Of a DNA stretch of 64,000 bases, positions 8,900 through 17,340 are shown in pieces. The notes beneath the pieces were generated by a model. It ran no database searches, was not told where the DNA came from, and saw only the letters and a program-made list of their open reading frames with translations. The position numbers were made by a program, and so were the translations under genes. The DNA lies in assembly GCF_001019615.1 (NCBI RefSeq), contig NZ_JNBQ01000001.1:1-64000 (forward strand). Reading direction: 5' to 3'. Positions within the stretch are counted from its first letter, which is position 1, and the number at the start of each line of letters is the position of its first letter. This DNA comes from Cellulosimicrobium funkei (lineage in GTDB: Bacteria > Actinomycetota > Actinomycetes > Actinomycetales > Cellulomonadaceae).

Positions 8900-10185
8900 C
8901 CGACGTCCCGCTGCCCACCGTCGACCCCATGGACCCGGCGTTCGCGAACCCGTGGCCCGCGCGCGACGGCACGCGCATCACCGGCGTGCGCGCGATCGTC
9001 ACCGCCCCGGACGGCATCCCGCTCGTCGTCGTGCGCGTCGACACGAACGTGCCCGGCCTGTACGGGCTCGGGTGCGCGACGTACACGCAGCGGTGGCACG
9101 CCGTGGCCGCGTACGTCGAGCAGCACCTGGAGCGGATCGTCGTCGGTCGCTACCCCGGCGACATCGGCGACCTCGTGCGCCTCGCGCGGCTCGCGCCCTA
9201 CTGGCGCGAGGGGCCCGTGGGGAACAACGCGATCTCGGGCCTCGACATGGCGCTGTGGGACATCGCCGGCAAGCGCGCGGGCATGCCCGTGCACGAGCTG
9301 CTGGGCGGCAAGGTGCGCGACGCCGCCGACACCTACCTCCATGCGAGCGGGCGGACCGTCGAGGAGACGATCGACGACGCGGCGCGGATCGTGGACGCCG
9401 GGTGGCGGCACGTGCGGATCCAGACCGGCCAGCCAGGCCTCGGGCACTACGGCACGGCCGCGGACCCCGAGCCCGGCTACCCCGCCGCGCCCAACCCCCA
9501 CGGGTGGAGCGTCGAGGAGTACCTGCGCCGCACGCCGCGACTCTTCGCGGCGGCGCGCGAGGCGCTGGGCGAGCAGGTCGAGCTGCTGCACGACGTGCAC
9601 TCGCGCCTCACGCCCAAGCATGCCGTGATGCTCGCCCGGGCGCTCGAGCCGTACCGCCCGTTCTTCCTCGAGGACGTCCTCGCGCCCGAGCACTGGGACC
9701 GCCTGCCCGAGGTGCGTGCCGCGTCCCCCGTCCCGATCGCGGTGGGGGAGCTCGCGACGTCGTTCCCCGACGCCGCACGGCTCGTCCTGGGCGGCGGCGT
9801 CGACCTGATCCGGTGCCACATCAGCGCGATCGGCGGGCTCAGCGCGGGCCGGGCGCTCGCGACGGCCGCCGAGCTGGTCGGGGTGCGGACGGCCTGGCAC
9901 GCCCCGGGCGACACGTCTCCGGTGGGTGCCGCGGCGAACGTCGCGCTCGACGTCACCTCGACCGCGTTCGGCATCCAGGAGGGCCACGTGTACTCCGACG
10001 CCGTGCACGAGGTCTTCCCCGGCACGCTGCGGATCGTCGACGGATGGCTGCGCCCGCACGACGCGCCGGGCTTCGGCGTCGACCTCGACGAGCGCGCCGC
10101 GGCGCGCTACCCGGCAGATCTCGCGGGGCACGACGCGTGGGCAGCGGGCGTCCGCGCGCCCGACGGCGGCCTGGTCGCCCCCTGA
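8896..10185 (+). CDS. Enolase-superfamily acid-sugar dehydratase (mannonate dehydratase/RspA-like)
   Basis: Member of the mandelate racemase/muconate lactonising branch, 429 residues. Recognisable are the substrate-lid opening, GNNAISGLDMALWDIAGK, HDVHSRLTP, the metal-binding FLEDVLAPEH and VGELATS, and the C-terminal WHAPGDTSPVGAAANVALD that characterises ManD/RspA-type proteins, which dehydrate D-mannonate or related aldonates. The GTG at 8896 overlaps the epimerase stop. Several enzymes of this group have low or no activity on mannonate, so the substrate is uncertain. Confidence 0.85.
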   Translation: MTDVPLPTVDPMDPAFANPWPARDGTRITGVRAIVTAPDGIPLVVVRVDTNVPGLYGLGCATYTQRWHAVAAYVEQHLERIVVGRYPGDIGDLVRLARLAPYWREGPVGNNAISGLDMALWDIAGKRAGMPVHELLGGKVRDAADTYLHASGRTVEETIDDAARIVDAGWRHVRIQTGQPGLGHYGTAADPEPGYPAAPNPHGWSVEEYLRRTPRLFAAAREALGEQVELLHDVHSRLTPKHAVMLARALEPYRPFFLEDVLAPEHWDRLPEVRAASPVPIAVGELATSFPDAARLVLGGGVDLIRCHISAIGGLSAGRALATAAELVGVRTAWHAPGDTSPVGAAANVALDVTSTAFGIQEGHVYSDAVHEVFPGTLRIVDGWLRPHDAPGFGVDLDERAAARYPADLAGHDAWAAGVRAPDGGLVAP

Positions 10186-10192
10186 GGGATGG

Positions 10193-12037
10193 TCACCCCG
10201 CGGCGCACGTGGGGGTCGGGGGCTCGCCCGCCAGGCGCGCCTCGGTCCACCGCACGAGGTCCGGGGCGAGCGGGGATTCGGCCTGGACGAGCCCGACATG
10301 GTCCCGCTCCGGGTACACGCGGTAGTCGACCGGCTGCCCGGCGGCGCACCGCGCGCCGACGTACGCCTCCTGCGCCGTGGGGAGGATCAGCGTGTCGGAC
10401 GCCCCCTGGGCGACGAGCAGCGGCGCGGCGACCGGACCCGTCGGCACGTTCTCGGCCAGGCGCTCCCCCAGCGGGCCGGTCGTCGGGTCGGTGGTCCACA
10501 GCGGCTGGTCCATCGACAGGGCCTCGGCGACCGAGACGAGCGCGCTCGGCTCCGACAGGCAGCGCGACGCCATCTCCCGCACGACGAACCGCGCACCCGG
10601 GCGGACGTACCCCGCCGCGTCGCTGTCCGGGTAGATCGCGTCGTACGCCTCGACGACGAACGACGCGAAGACGCTGCCGCCGGTGACGCTCTCCAGGTGG
10701 GACACGAGGCCGGTGAGGTCGCTCGCCGGCGCGAGCGCGGCGACGCCCGCGAGCGGGACGTCGGGCGCGTACTCCGGGGCGACGGCCCCGGTCCACAGGG
10801 CGGCGTGGCCGCCCTGCGAGTGGCCCCAGACGACGGTCTGCTCACCGAGCGTCGCGCCGTCCAGCTCGCGCGCGGCGCGCACGGCGTCGAGGACGGACCG
10901 CGCCTCGCCCTGGCCGACGAGGTACGGGTGGGGGCCGTCGGTCCCCAGGCCCACGTAGTCCGTGGCGACGAGCGCCCAGCCGTGCGCGAGGACGTCGTCG
11001 AGCAGGAAGAACGCACCGGACTCGAAGGGCTCGTCGAGGACCGACGGCGCGCAGCCGCGCGCGGAGCCCGTCGTCCCGTGGGCCCACGCGATCACGGGCG
11101 GCGCGGCGTCGTCCCGGAGGGCGTCCGGCACCACCACGATCCCGCTCGCCACCGCGGGCTCGCCCTCGTCGCGGGTGGTCGTGTAGAGGATGCGCCACGC
11201 CGTCGCGCCGTCGGGGATCTGCCGCGTGAACGGCTCGGCGCGCACGAGGCGGCCGGGCTCGTCCGGGACCGACGCGGGCGGGTCGTAGAACGCGTCGACC
11301 TGCGGCGCCGCACGATGCAGGCCGACGCTGACGGACGCGAGGGCCCCGGCCGCGACGACCGCGAGGACCGCGCCGACGAGCGCGACCCGGCCGTGGCGTC
11401 GGGGCCCGGACGGGTCGGGCGCTGCGGAGGTGCTTCCCGGAGCGACGGCGCGGGCGGCTTCGTGATGGGTCCGGCTCCTGCGGACCCCGGCGACGAGGAG
11501 GCGGACACCGAGGATCACGACGCGGACGCCGAAGACCACCGCGACGACGAGCACCGTGACGTCCGGCCACACGAGCGCCAGCACGCCCAGCACCACCGAG
11601 GCCACGCCGAGCGCGAGGCGCGTCCAGCGGTCGGCACCGGACGAGGGCACCCCCTCGACCCCGTCCAGGACGCCCGCGACGACGAGCCCGACGCCGACGA
11701 GGACCGCGACGACGACGATCGACGGCGCCGGCCACACGACGACCGCGACCGCGAGCGCCAGGAACACCAGGCCGCGCGCGACGTGCGGCCAGCGCGGGGC
11801 CCGCGGTGCTCCGGGTGCGCGGGGAGCGGACTCGCCACCCCGGTCGGGCGACCGACCGGCGACGAGCTCCGTGACGCCGAGGACGGTCGCCCCCACGACG
11901 ACCGCGACCACCAGCAGAGCGAGCGACGCGAACGGCCGCAGGACGAGGGCCGCGCCGACGACCGTGCACACGACGCCGAGCGTGACGAGGACCCACGGCG
12001 GGACCCTCTCCCCCGCGGCGGCGGCGGACGCGCGCAT
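10193..12037 (-). CDS. HdeD-like (DUF308) membrane domain fused to a secretory-lipase-type hydrolase
   Basis: Protein of about 614 residues. The first 190 or so contain six hydrophobic segments in the paired pattern of HdeD/DUF308 proteins. A further membrane span near residue 220-245 leads into an alpha/beta-hydrolase of the secretory lipase (LIP) type, with WAHGTTG and the nucleophile elbow GHSQGGHAALW; the acid and histidine lie near ASDTLILP and ERDHVG. The hydrolase should face outside. The ATG at 12037 has GGAG five bases upstream; a GTG at 12058 is an alternative. It is convergent with the dehydratase, 7 bases apart. The combination is unusual. Confidence 0.8.
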   Translation of the reverse strand: MRASAAAAGERVPPWVLVTLGVVCTVVGAALVLRPFASLALLVVAVVVGATVLGVTELVAGRSPDRGGESAPRAPGAPRAPRWPHVARGLVFLALAVAVVVWPAPSIVVVAVLVGVGLVVAGVLDGVEGVPSSGADRWTRLALGVASVVLGVLALVWPDVTVLVVAVVFGVRVVILGVRLLVAGVRRSRTHHEAARAVAPGSTSAAPDPSGPRRHGRVALVGAVLAVVAAGALASVSVGLHRAAPQVDAFYDPPASVPDEPGRLVRAEPFTRQIPDGATAWRILYTTTRDEGEPAVASGIVVVPDALRDDAAPPVIAWAHGTTGSARGCAPSVLDEPFESGAFFLLDDVLAHGWALVATDYVGLGTDGPHPYLVGQGEARSVLDAVRAARELDGATLGEQTVVWGHSQGGHAALWTGAVAPEYAPDVPLAGVAALAPASDLTGLVSHLESVTGGSVFASFVVEAYDAIYPDSDAAGYVRPGARFVVREMASRCLSEPSALVSVAEALSMDQPLWTTDPTTGPLGERLAENVPTGPVAAPLLVAQGASDTLILPTAQEAYVGARCAAGQPVDYRVYPERDHVGLVQAESPLAPDLVRWTEARLAGEPPTPTCAAG

Positions 12038-12255
12038 CCTGGCTCCGAGGCGGCTCACGCCGCGAACGTACCGGGCGCGGTGCCGCTCCGCGCGCCGGCC
12101 GTCGCCGACGTCGCGCGCTGACGGCGGGCTCAGGCCGGGGGCGCGGCCGCGTGCGCCGGGCGGCGCGTCCAGCGAGGCAGGCCCGGCCCGACGCACGGCC
12201 GCGGCCAACGTCGATGCAAAAAGCAAACGACCGATCGCAATATCGCTACAGAGTC

Positions 12256-12296
12256 TTGCGCTCCCTGCGACCTCGTCCTAGTGTTCCGCACGGAAC
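12256..12296 (+). promoter_or_regulatory. Promoter and palindromic operator of the GH87 gene
   Basis: TTGCGC (12256-12261), a 17-base spacer and TAGTGT (12279-12284) form a good promoter for the glucanase gene. Directly over the -10 and start region lies GTTCCG-CA-CGGAAC (12283-12296), a 6-bp perfect inverted repeat that could hold a repressor. The expected leader is about 105 bases. The stretch 12038-12255 upstream shows nothing else that I can assign. Confidence 0.55.
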
Positions 12297-12396
12297 GACC
12301 CTGCGCGGAGGTGCGACCGCGCAGCGGGCCGGAGGGTCAGCACGCCCTCCGGTGAGCACGGAGGCGGACCGCCTCCCGAGAGAAGACGGGTCAACG

Positions 12397-14487
12397 ATGA
12401 TTCGCAGCACGAACCACCCCGCGGCGCGTCGGCGCGCCCGGGTCGCGGCCGCCACGGCCGTCGCCCTCACGCTCGTCGCGGGCACCGCCTCGACCGCCCT
12501 CGCGCACGGCAAGCCCCAGCCCCCGGCTCCCGCCGTCGTGACGCGCGCCGCGGTCGACCCGGCGCTCGTCGAGGGACGCGGCGCCACCGTCCCGTTCCTC
12601 GAGCAGGAGGCGGAGAACGCCGTGACGACGGGGACGGTGATCGGGCCCGGCCGTGACGCCTACACGATCGAGGCCGAGGCATCGGGTCGCTCGGCCGTGC
12701 GGCTCGCGGCGGGGCAGAACGTGGAGTTCACGCTCCCCGCGGACGCGAACGCGATCACGGTCAGGTACTCGATCCCCGACTCCCCCACAGGCGGCGGGAT
12801 CACGTCGCCGCTCGACGTGTCGGTCCTCCGCGGCGGCAAGAAGGTCGGGCTCGACCGGCGCATGACGCTCACGTCGGCGTACTCCTACCTGTACAACCAG
12901 TACCCGTTCACCAACGACCCGACGGCGGACCTCCTCCAGCCCGGCTGGTGGGTCACCGAGTGCGCGTGCGTCCCCGCGGAGACGTCGCCGACCCCGACGT
13001 TCGAGAAGCCGTTCCGCCCCATGAAGTTCTACGACGAGCAGCGGCTGCTGCTCGGCCAGACGTACAAGAAGGGCGACGTCGTCCGCCTCACGGTGCCCAC
13101 GCGTGGCGCGGCGGAGTGGACCGTGGTCGACCTCCTCGACTCCGAGAAGGTCGCGCCGCCGAAGGTGCGCCTGCTCGCCGCGAACGCGCTGCTCTTCGGG
13201 GCCGACCCCACGGGCCGGCGCGACTCCGCCGACGCGCTCGACAAGGCGATCGCGTTCGCCAAGAAGCACCGGCTCGAGGTGTACGTCCCGCCGGGCGTCT
13301 ACCAGGTGAACCGGCACATCGTCGTCGACGGCGTGACGATCCAGGGCGCCGGGAGCTGGTACACGATCTTCCGGGGCACGGAGGTCGCGCTCGACGCTCC
13401 CGCGCCCGACGGGTCCGTGCACACCGGGGTCGGGTTCTACGGGAAGTACGCCGACGAGGGCGGCAGCCGGAACGTGCACCTGCGCGACTTCGCGATCGTC
13501 GGGGACGTGCGCGAGCGCGTCGACACCGACCAGGTCAACGGCGTCGGCGGCGCGCTGAGCGACTCGTCCATCTCCGGGCTGTACCTCCAGCACACCAAGG
13601 TCGGGCTGTGGTTCGACGGGCCGATGGACAACCTGCGCGTGGAGGACACCGTGATCGTCGACCAGATCGCCGACGCGCTGAACTTCCACGGTGGCGTGAC
13701 GAACTCGGTCGTCCGAAACGTCTTCGTCCGGAGCACGGGCGACGACGGCCTCGCCATGTGGTCCGAGAAGCTGGCGAACAGCGGCAACGTGTTCGAGAAG
13801 AACACGATCCAGTCCAACACCCTCGCCAACGGCATCGCGGTCTACGGCGGCACGGACAACACCGTCCGCGCGAACCTCGTCGCCGACCCGGTGCGCGAGG
13901 GCAGCGGGCTGCACGTCGGGTCGCGGTTCGGGGCGGAGCCGTTCGCGGGCTACCTCCACCTGACCGACAACACCGCGGTCCGGGCGGGCACGTACGAGCT
14001 CAACTGGAACATCGGGCTCGGCGCGATCTGGTTCTACGCGCTCGACCGCGACATCGACGCCGACGTCCGCGTCACCGGCGACCACTACCTCGACAGCACG
14101 TACAACGCGATCATGCTGGTCTCCGACTGGGGCGTGAAGGACCAGGTCGCGATCGAGGGCGTCGCCTTCAAGGACGTGCGGGTCGACGGCACCGGCACCT
14201 CTGTGGTGAGCGCGCGCGTGCGCGGCGGCGCGTCGTTCGAGAACGTCGACGCGCGCAACGTCGGCTGGGCGGGCGTGAACAACTGCGGCGCCTTCAACTT
14301 CCCGGACGGAGGCACCGAGTTCACGCTCACCGACCTCGGCGGCAACGACGGCACGTCGCTCAGCCCGTGGGAACCCGGCACGGTGAACTGGCTCGGCCGG
14401 TTCGTCCCCAGCGCGCCGAGCTGCAACGACCGCCCGCCGGTCGTCGCTCCCCCGGCGCCCTCCCCCTGGGTCCAGCCGGTCGGCTGA
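12397..14487 (+). CDS. GH87 family alpha-1,3-glucanase (mycodextranase-like), secreted
   Basis: Secreted endoglucanase of 696 residues predicted to cut alpha-1,3-linked glucans such as those of fungal walls. A twin-arginine-rich n-region and hydrophobic core end in STALA (cleavage near residue 36). Residues about 60-240 are a beta-sandwich, carbohydrate-binding-like region; about 255-660 are a right-handed beta-helix. IADALNFHGG places Asp426, and RSTGDDGLAMWS places Asp449 and Asp450. These have the 23-residue and 1-residue spacing of the catalytic aspartates described for GH87 enzymes. The ATG at 12397 follows GAGAGAAG. It has its own promoter and a hairpin terminator at 14500. Confidence 0.85.
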   Translation: MIRSTNHPAARRRARVAAATAVALTLVAGTASTALAHGKPQPPAPAVVTRAAVDPALVEGRGATVPFLEQEAENAVTTGTVIGPGRDAYTIEAEASGRSAVRLAAGQNVEFTLPADANAITVRYSIPDSPTGGGITSPLDVSVLRGGKKVGLDRRMTLTSAYSYLYNQYPFTNDPTADLLQPGWWVTECACVPAETSPTPTFEKPFRPMKFYDEQRLLLGQTYKKGDVVRLTVPTRGAAEWTVVDLLDSEKVAPPKVRLLAANALLFGADPTGRRDSADALDKAIAFAKKHRLEVYVPPGVYQVNRHIVVDGVTIQGAGSWYTIFRGTEVALDAPAPDGSVHTGVGFYGKYADEGGSRNVHLRDFAIVGDVRERVDTDQVNGVGGALSDSSISGLYLQHTKVGLWFDGPMDNLRVEDTVIVDQIADALNFHGGVTNSVVRNVFVRSTGDDGLAMWSEKLANSGNVFEKNTIQSNTLANGIAVYGGTDNTVRANLVADPVREGSGLHVGSRFGAEPFAGYLHLTDNTAVRAGTYELNWNIGLGAIWFYALDRDIDADVRVTGDHYLDSTYNAIMLVSDWGVKDQVAIEGVAFKDVRVDGTGTSVVSARVRGGASFENVDARNVGWAGVNNCGAFNFPDGGTEFTLTDLGGNDGTSLSPWEPGTVNWLGRFVPSAPSCNDRPPVVAPPAPSPWVQPVG

Positions 14488-14499
14488 CGCCACCCCGCT

Positions 14500-14555
14500 G
14501 AGCGCAGGAAGCAGTCGCGGTCGGAGCGATTCGGCCGCGACTGTCTCCTGCACTC
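14500..14555. terminator. Hairpin terminator, member of a shared family
   Basis: Arms 14500-14520 and 14535-14555 pair over 18 of 21 positions, with a 14-base loop. It starts 12 bases after the GH87 stop. The arms share sequence with hairpins at 45461-45523 and 47672-47726 (pattern GAGYGC, GGAA or GAAA, GTCGCG). Confidence 0.7.
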
Positions 14556-14584
14556 ACGGGCAGGGTGGCGGGTAGGGTCCTCCG

Positions 14585-15172
14585 GTGGCTCTTGTCGGAC
14601 CGGACGACGACGTCGTCGCGCGTCTCGGGCGCGTGCCGGGGCGGATCGCCGTGGCCGGGGTGTCCGGGTCCGGGAAGACGACGCTCGCGCGGCGCCTCGG
14701 CGCGCGGCTCGGGATCCCGCACACCGAGCTCGACGCGCTCCACCACGGGCCGGCGTGGACGCCGCGGCCCGCGTTCCTCGACGACGTCCGGTCGCTCGTC
14801 GCGCAGGACGCGTTCGTCACCGAGTGGCAGTACACGGCCGCGCGGCCGCTCGTCCTCGCGCGGGCGGAGGTCGTCGTCTGGCTCGACCTGCCGACACACG
14901 TGACGATGCGGCAGGTGGTCGTGCGGACGCTGCGCCGGTCGGTCCGACGCGAGGTGCTGTGGAACGGGAACGTCGAGCCACCCCTGTGGCGCACCTGGTA
15001 CCGGGCGCCCGAGGAGAACATCGTCCGGTGGGCGTGGACGACGCGCCACAAGTACCGCGACCTGCCCGCGGAGGTCGGGCGGGACGCCCCGGACGTGCTC
15101 GTCGTCCGGCTGCGGTCGCGGCGCGAGGTCGAGCGGTGGCTCGCCGCGCTCCCGGTCGTCGACGGCGCCTGA
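14585..15172 (+). CDS. P-loop nucleotide kinase-like protein (topology modulation/adenylate kinase-like)
   Basis: A 195-residue small kinase-type P-loop protein. Walker A is GVSGSGKTT (residues about 24-32), followed by the HTELDALHHGPAW segment, VVWLDLP and an arginine-rich lid region (VRTLRRSVRREVLWNGN). This layout matches the so-called DNA topology modulation or FlaR-like proteins, whose role is unclear. The GTG start lies 6 bases after TAGGGT, suggesting a leaderless message. Confidence 0.8.
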   Translation: MALVGPDDDVVARLGRVPGRIAVAGVSGSGKTTLARRLGARLGIPHTELDALHHGPAWTPRPAFLDDVRSLVAQDAFVTEWQYTAARPLVLARAEVVVWLDLPTHVTMRQVVVRTLRRSVRREVLWNGNVEPPLWRTWYRAPEENIVRWAWTTRHKYRDLPAEVGRDAPDVLVVRLRSRREVERWLAALPVVDGA

Positions 15173-15205
15173 CGACACCTCAGGACGCCGGCACGGGGTA
15201 CCGCG

Positions 15206-15634
15206 TCAGACCGCCTCGGCCGCCACCTGGCGCGCGAGCGCTTCGACGATCCGCACGTCGGCGTCGAGCCACGGCACGGTCAGCCAGCTCCCGGCGTCGA
15301 GCCACGTCAGCTCGTCGTGCTCCACGAGGGGCTGCGGCTCCCCCGCGGTGATGCGAGCGAACCACAGGCGCATGACGTGCCGGTCCGTGATGATCCACGT
15401 CCCGTGGTCGGGCCCCACGAGCTCCTCACCGAGCTCGACGGCGACCCCCAGCTCCTCGCGCAGCTCGCGGTGCAGCGCCTCCGTGGGCGTCTCTCCGGGG
15501 TCGACCTTGCCCCCGGGGAACTCCCACCGACCTGCGAGGTGCGACGGTCGTGACCGGCGCGCGCTGAGCAGGAGCCGCGGAGCGACGAGATCGTCGACGA
15601 TCGCCGCGGCCACCACCAGTCTGCGCAGAGTCAT
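15206..15634 (-). CDS. Nudix hydrolase, MutT-like (8-oxo-dGTP diphosphatase candidate)
   Basis: A 142-residue Nudix hydrolase. The full Nudix box is present: [20 protein letters not shown] followed by ELGV. The preceding [17 protein letters not shown] and the short length match MutT-type sanitising enzymes that hydrolyse oxidised nucleotides, although other diphosphates are possible. GACACT lies 6 bases before the ATG, so this message may be leaderless. Confidence 0.9.
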   Translation of the reverse strand: MTLRRLVVAAAIVDDLVAPRLLLSARRSRPSHLAGRWEFPGGKVDPGETPTEALHRELREELGVAVELGEELVGPDHGTWIITDRHVMRLWFARITAGEPQPLVEHDELTWLDAGSWLTVPWLDADVRIVEALARQVAAEAV

Positions 15635-15714
15635 ACGCGGAGTGTCGCACGGCCTCGTGTCGTGCGGGTGACGCGGTCACGCCCACGGTCCGGCGGGACC
15701 GTCGACCCCGTCGG

Positions 15715-15969
15715 TCAGCGCAGGCCGGCCGCCCGCGCCCAGGCCACGGCCTCGGCGCGCGTCGAGACCCCGAGCTTGCGGTAGAGGCTCCGGACCTGCG
15801 ACTTGACCGTGTTGCGCGTGACGAAGAGCTTGGTGGCGATCTGCTCGAGCGTGACGTCCTCAGACAGGTTCGACAGGACGACCCGCTCGCGGCGGGTCAG
15901 CGGGGCGATCGGCGTGGCGATCAGCTCCGACGGGGCCGCCATGGGGCGGACCAGCTCGATGGTGCTCAT
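15715..15969 (-). CDS. Stand-alone LuxR-type HTH protein
   Basis: Only 84 residues: a short N-terminal tail and one complete LuxR/GerE DNA-binding domain (LTRRERVVLSNLSEDVTLEQ, then IATKLFVTRNTVKSQVRSLY, then RKLGVSTRAEAVAWAR). No receiver or ligand domain is attached. The ATG at 15969 has a strong GGAGGAG site and is preferred over one further upstream. It lies beside receiver-only, Hpt and hybrid kinase genes, so it may be the separated output domain of that system. This is inferred from position only. Confidence 0.88.
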   Translation of the reverse strand: MSTIELVRPMAAPSELIATPIAPLTRRERVVLSNLSEDVTLEQIATKLFVTRNTVKSQVRSLYRKLGVSTRAEAVAWARAAGLR

Positions 15970-16139
15970 GTTCTCCTCCAGGTGCTCTCCGGTCACGTCA
16001 TCCCCACGTGGCGAGTTCCGGTGTGGTGCTACATGAAGGGATGGGGCAGGAGTCGATTCATGACGCGACTTCTCGCGACGAATTTCAGGACGTCGGTCCC
16101 GAGCGGGGCAGATCGCCCGATCGCGCGTGTTTGCCCAGG

Positions 16140-16424
16140 TCAGGAGGCGTGCGCGTAGGAGAGGAGCAGAAGGGCGACCGCCGTGAAGTCCTCCGCGGAC
16201 CCCACCGGGCGCACCACGACGCTCACGCTCATCTGCTCGACGGTGGGAACCATGCCTTGGGCGAGGTCCTCCTGCAGCGTGCGCTCGACCGCGTCGCTCA
16301 GGGCGGCCATGGCCGCGTCGACGGAGTTCTGCGGCCCCGACGAGAGATAGGTCGGCGTCGGCACGCGCGGGCCGCGGTGCTCGCGAGAGAACGTGCGGTC
16401 GGGTGCCGTCACGGTGTCGATCAT
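16140..16424 (-). CDS. Small hypothetical protein
   Basis: A 94-residue protein with a clear frame. It has a polar N-terminus, a helical middle (AAMAALSDAVERTLQEDLAQG) and a beta-type C-terminus (MSVSVVVRPVG, VALLLLSYAHAS). I do not recognise a family. It sits between the LuxR-type HTH gene and the Hpt gene on the same strand, and may be part of the signalling group. Nothing definite is seen in the 170 bases downstream (15970-16139). Confidence 0.6.
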   Translation of the reverse strand: MIDTVTAPDRTFSREHRGPRVPTPTYLSSGPQNSVDAAMAALSDAVERTLQEDLAQGMVPTVEQMSVSVVVRPVGSAEDFTAVALLLLSYAHAS

Positions 16425-16533
16425 GGGATTACCCCCTGACTGTCCGGGGGGACCGTCCCCTCCGTACGAACCACGGTGGAGGGCCGCCCTTGAGGGAATC
16501 GCACGGCCTCCGCAGGAGAACCTCAGGATTTGC

Positions 16534-16887
16534 TCAAGACCCGGGGTCGCGGACGTCGCCCACGCCCGTGGTCAGCGCGCGCAGGCGGTGCAGGGACGGG
16601 CCGACGGCGCGATGCTCGCCCGCGCGCAACGCCGTCTCGAGGGCGCGCGCGGCGGCGGTCGTCCGGTCGTCCCCGAAGGTCCCCGCGGAACCGGCGACCG
16701 CGTGGCAGAGGGATGCGGCCTCGAGCACCGCCTCGGGCGTCGGCGGGCCCGCGGCCCCGCTCCGCAGGAGTCGGGTCACGTTCTCCACCCGCTCGGCGTT
16801 CCGGGCGCGCGCACGCTCCCGGAGCACGCGCAGCACACCGTCGAGACGGTCCTCCTCTCCCCCGGACGCCGCCGTCACGACGACCAC
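16534..16887 (-). CDS. Histidine phosphotransfer (Hpt) domain protein
   Basis: A free-standing Hpt protein of 117 residues that would pass phosphate between receiver domains. The hallmark is CHAVAGSAGTFG, with the phosphorylatable His at residue 62, within a helical bundle (EAASLCHAVAG, then TTAAARALETALRAG). The GTG at 16887 overlaps the receiver gene by 13 bases; a GTG at 16878 giving a 4-base overlap is an equal alternative. The adjacent receiver protein and hybrid kinase make a multistep phosphorelay likely. Confidence 0.8.
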   Translation of the reverse strand: MVVVTAASGGEEDRLDGVLRVLRERARARNAERVENVTRLLRSGAAGPPTPEAVLEAASLCHAVAGSAGTFGDDRTTAAARALETALRAGEHRAVGPSLHRLRALTTGVGDVRDPGS

Positions 16888-17273
16888 CCGAGGAGAGCAG
16901 CCAGCCGAGGGGCGAGGTCGAGCGCGTCGAACGGCTTGGTGATGACCCCGGCCGCGCCCAGCCCGTCGAGACGGGAGATCTCGCCCGCCCCGACCTTGGC
17001 CGTGAGGAACACGACCGGCACGTCGCGCAGCGCCGGACGCATCCGCAGCCGTGCGAGGACGGTCGGCCCGTCGACCACCGGCATCATGACGTCGAGCACG
17101 ATGGCGTCCGGCAGGACCCGCTCGGCGATTTCCGCGCCGCTGTCACCGTCCTCGGCGACGTGGACCTCGTACCCGCCGACCGCGTGGAGCGCGAGCTCCA
17201 CCACCTCGCGGATCGACGGGTCGTCGTCGATCACGACCACCCGCCGCCTGCTTGCCCCTGCCGCCTCCATCAT
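16875..17273 (-). CDS. Single-domain response regulator (CheY-like receiver)
   Basis: Receiver domain of 132 residues with no output domain. Acidic pocket IDDDPS at 16-20, phosphoacceptor Asp61 in VLDVMMPVVDG, Thr91 in FLTAK and Lys113 in ITKP are all present, so it should be phosphorylatable. The ATG pair at 17273/17270 gives no clear choice; 17273 is used. It is divergent from the hybrid kinase with 67 bases between them and overlaps the Hpt gene. Confidence 0.92.
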   Translation of the reverse strand: MMEAAGASRRRVVVIDDDPSIREVVELALHAVGGYEVHVAEDGDSGAEIAERVLPDAIVLDVMMPVVDGPTVLARLRMRPALRDVPVVFLTAKVGAGEISRLDGLGAAGVITKPFDALDLAPRLAALLGWSS

Positions 17274-17340
17274 CACGACGCTAGCGGACAAGCGCTCGCC
17301 AGGCAGCGCGCGCGCCACGGAGGTCCCCTACGCTCGACGC

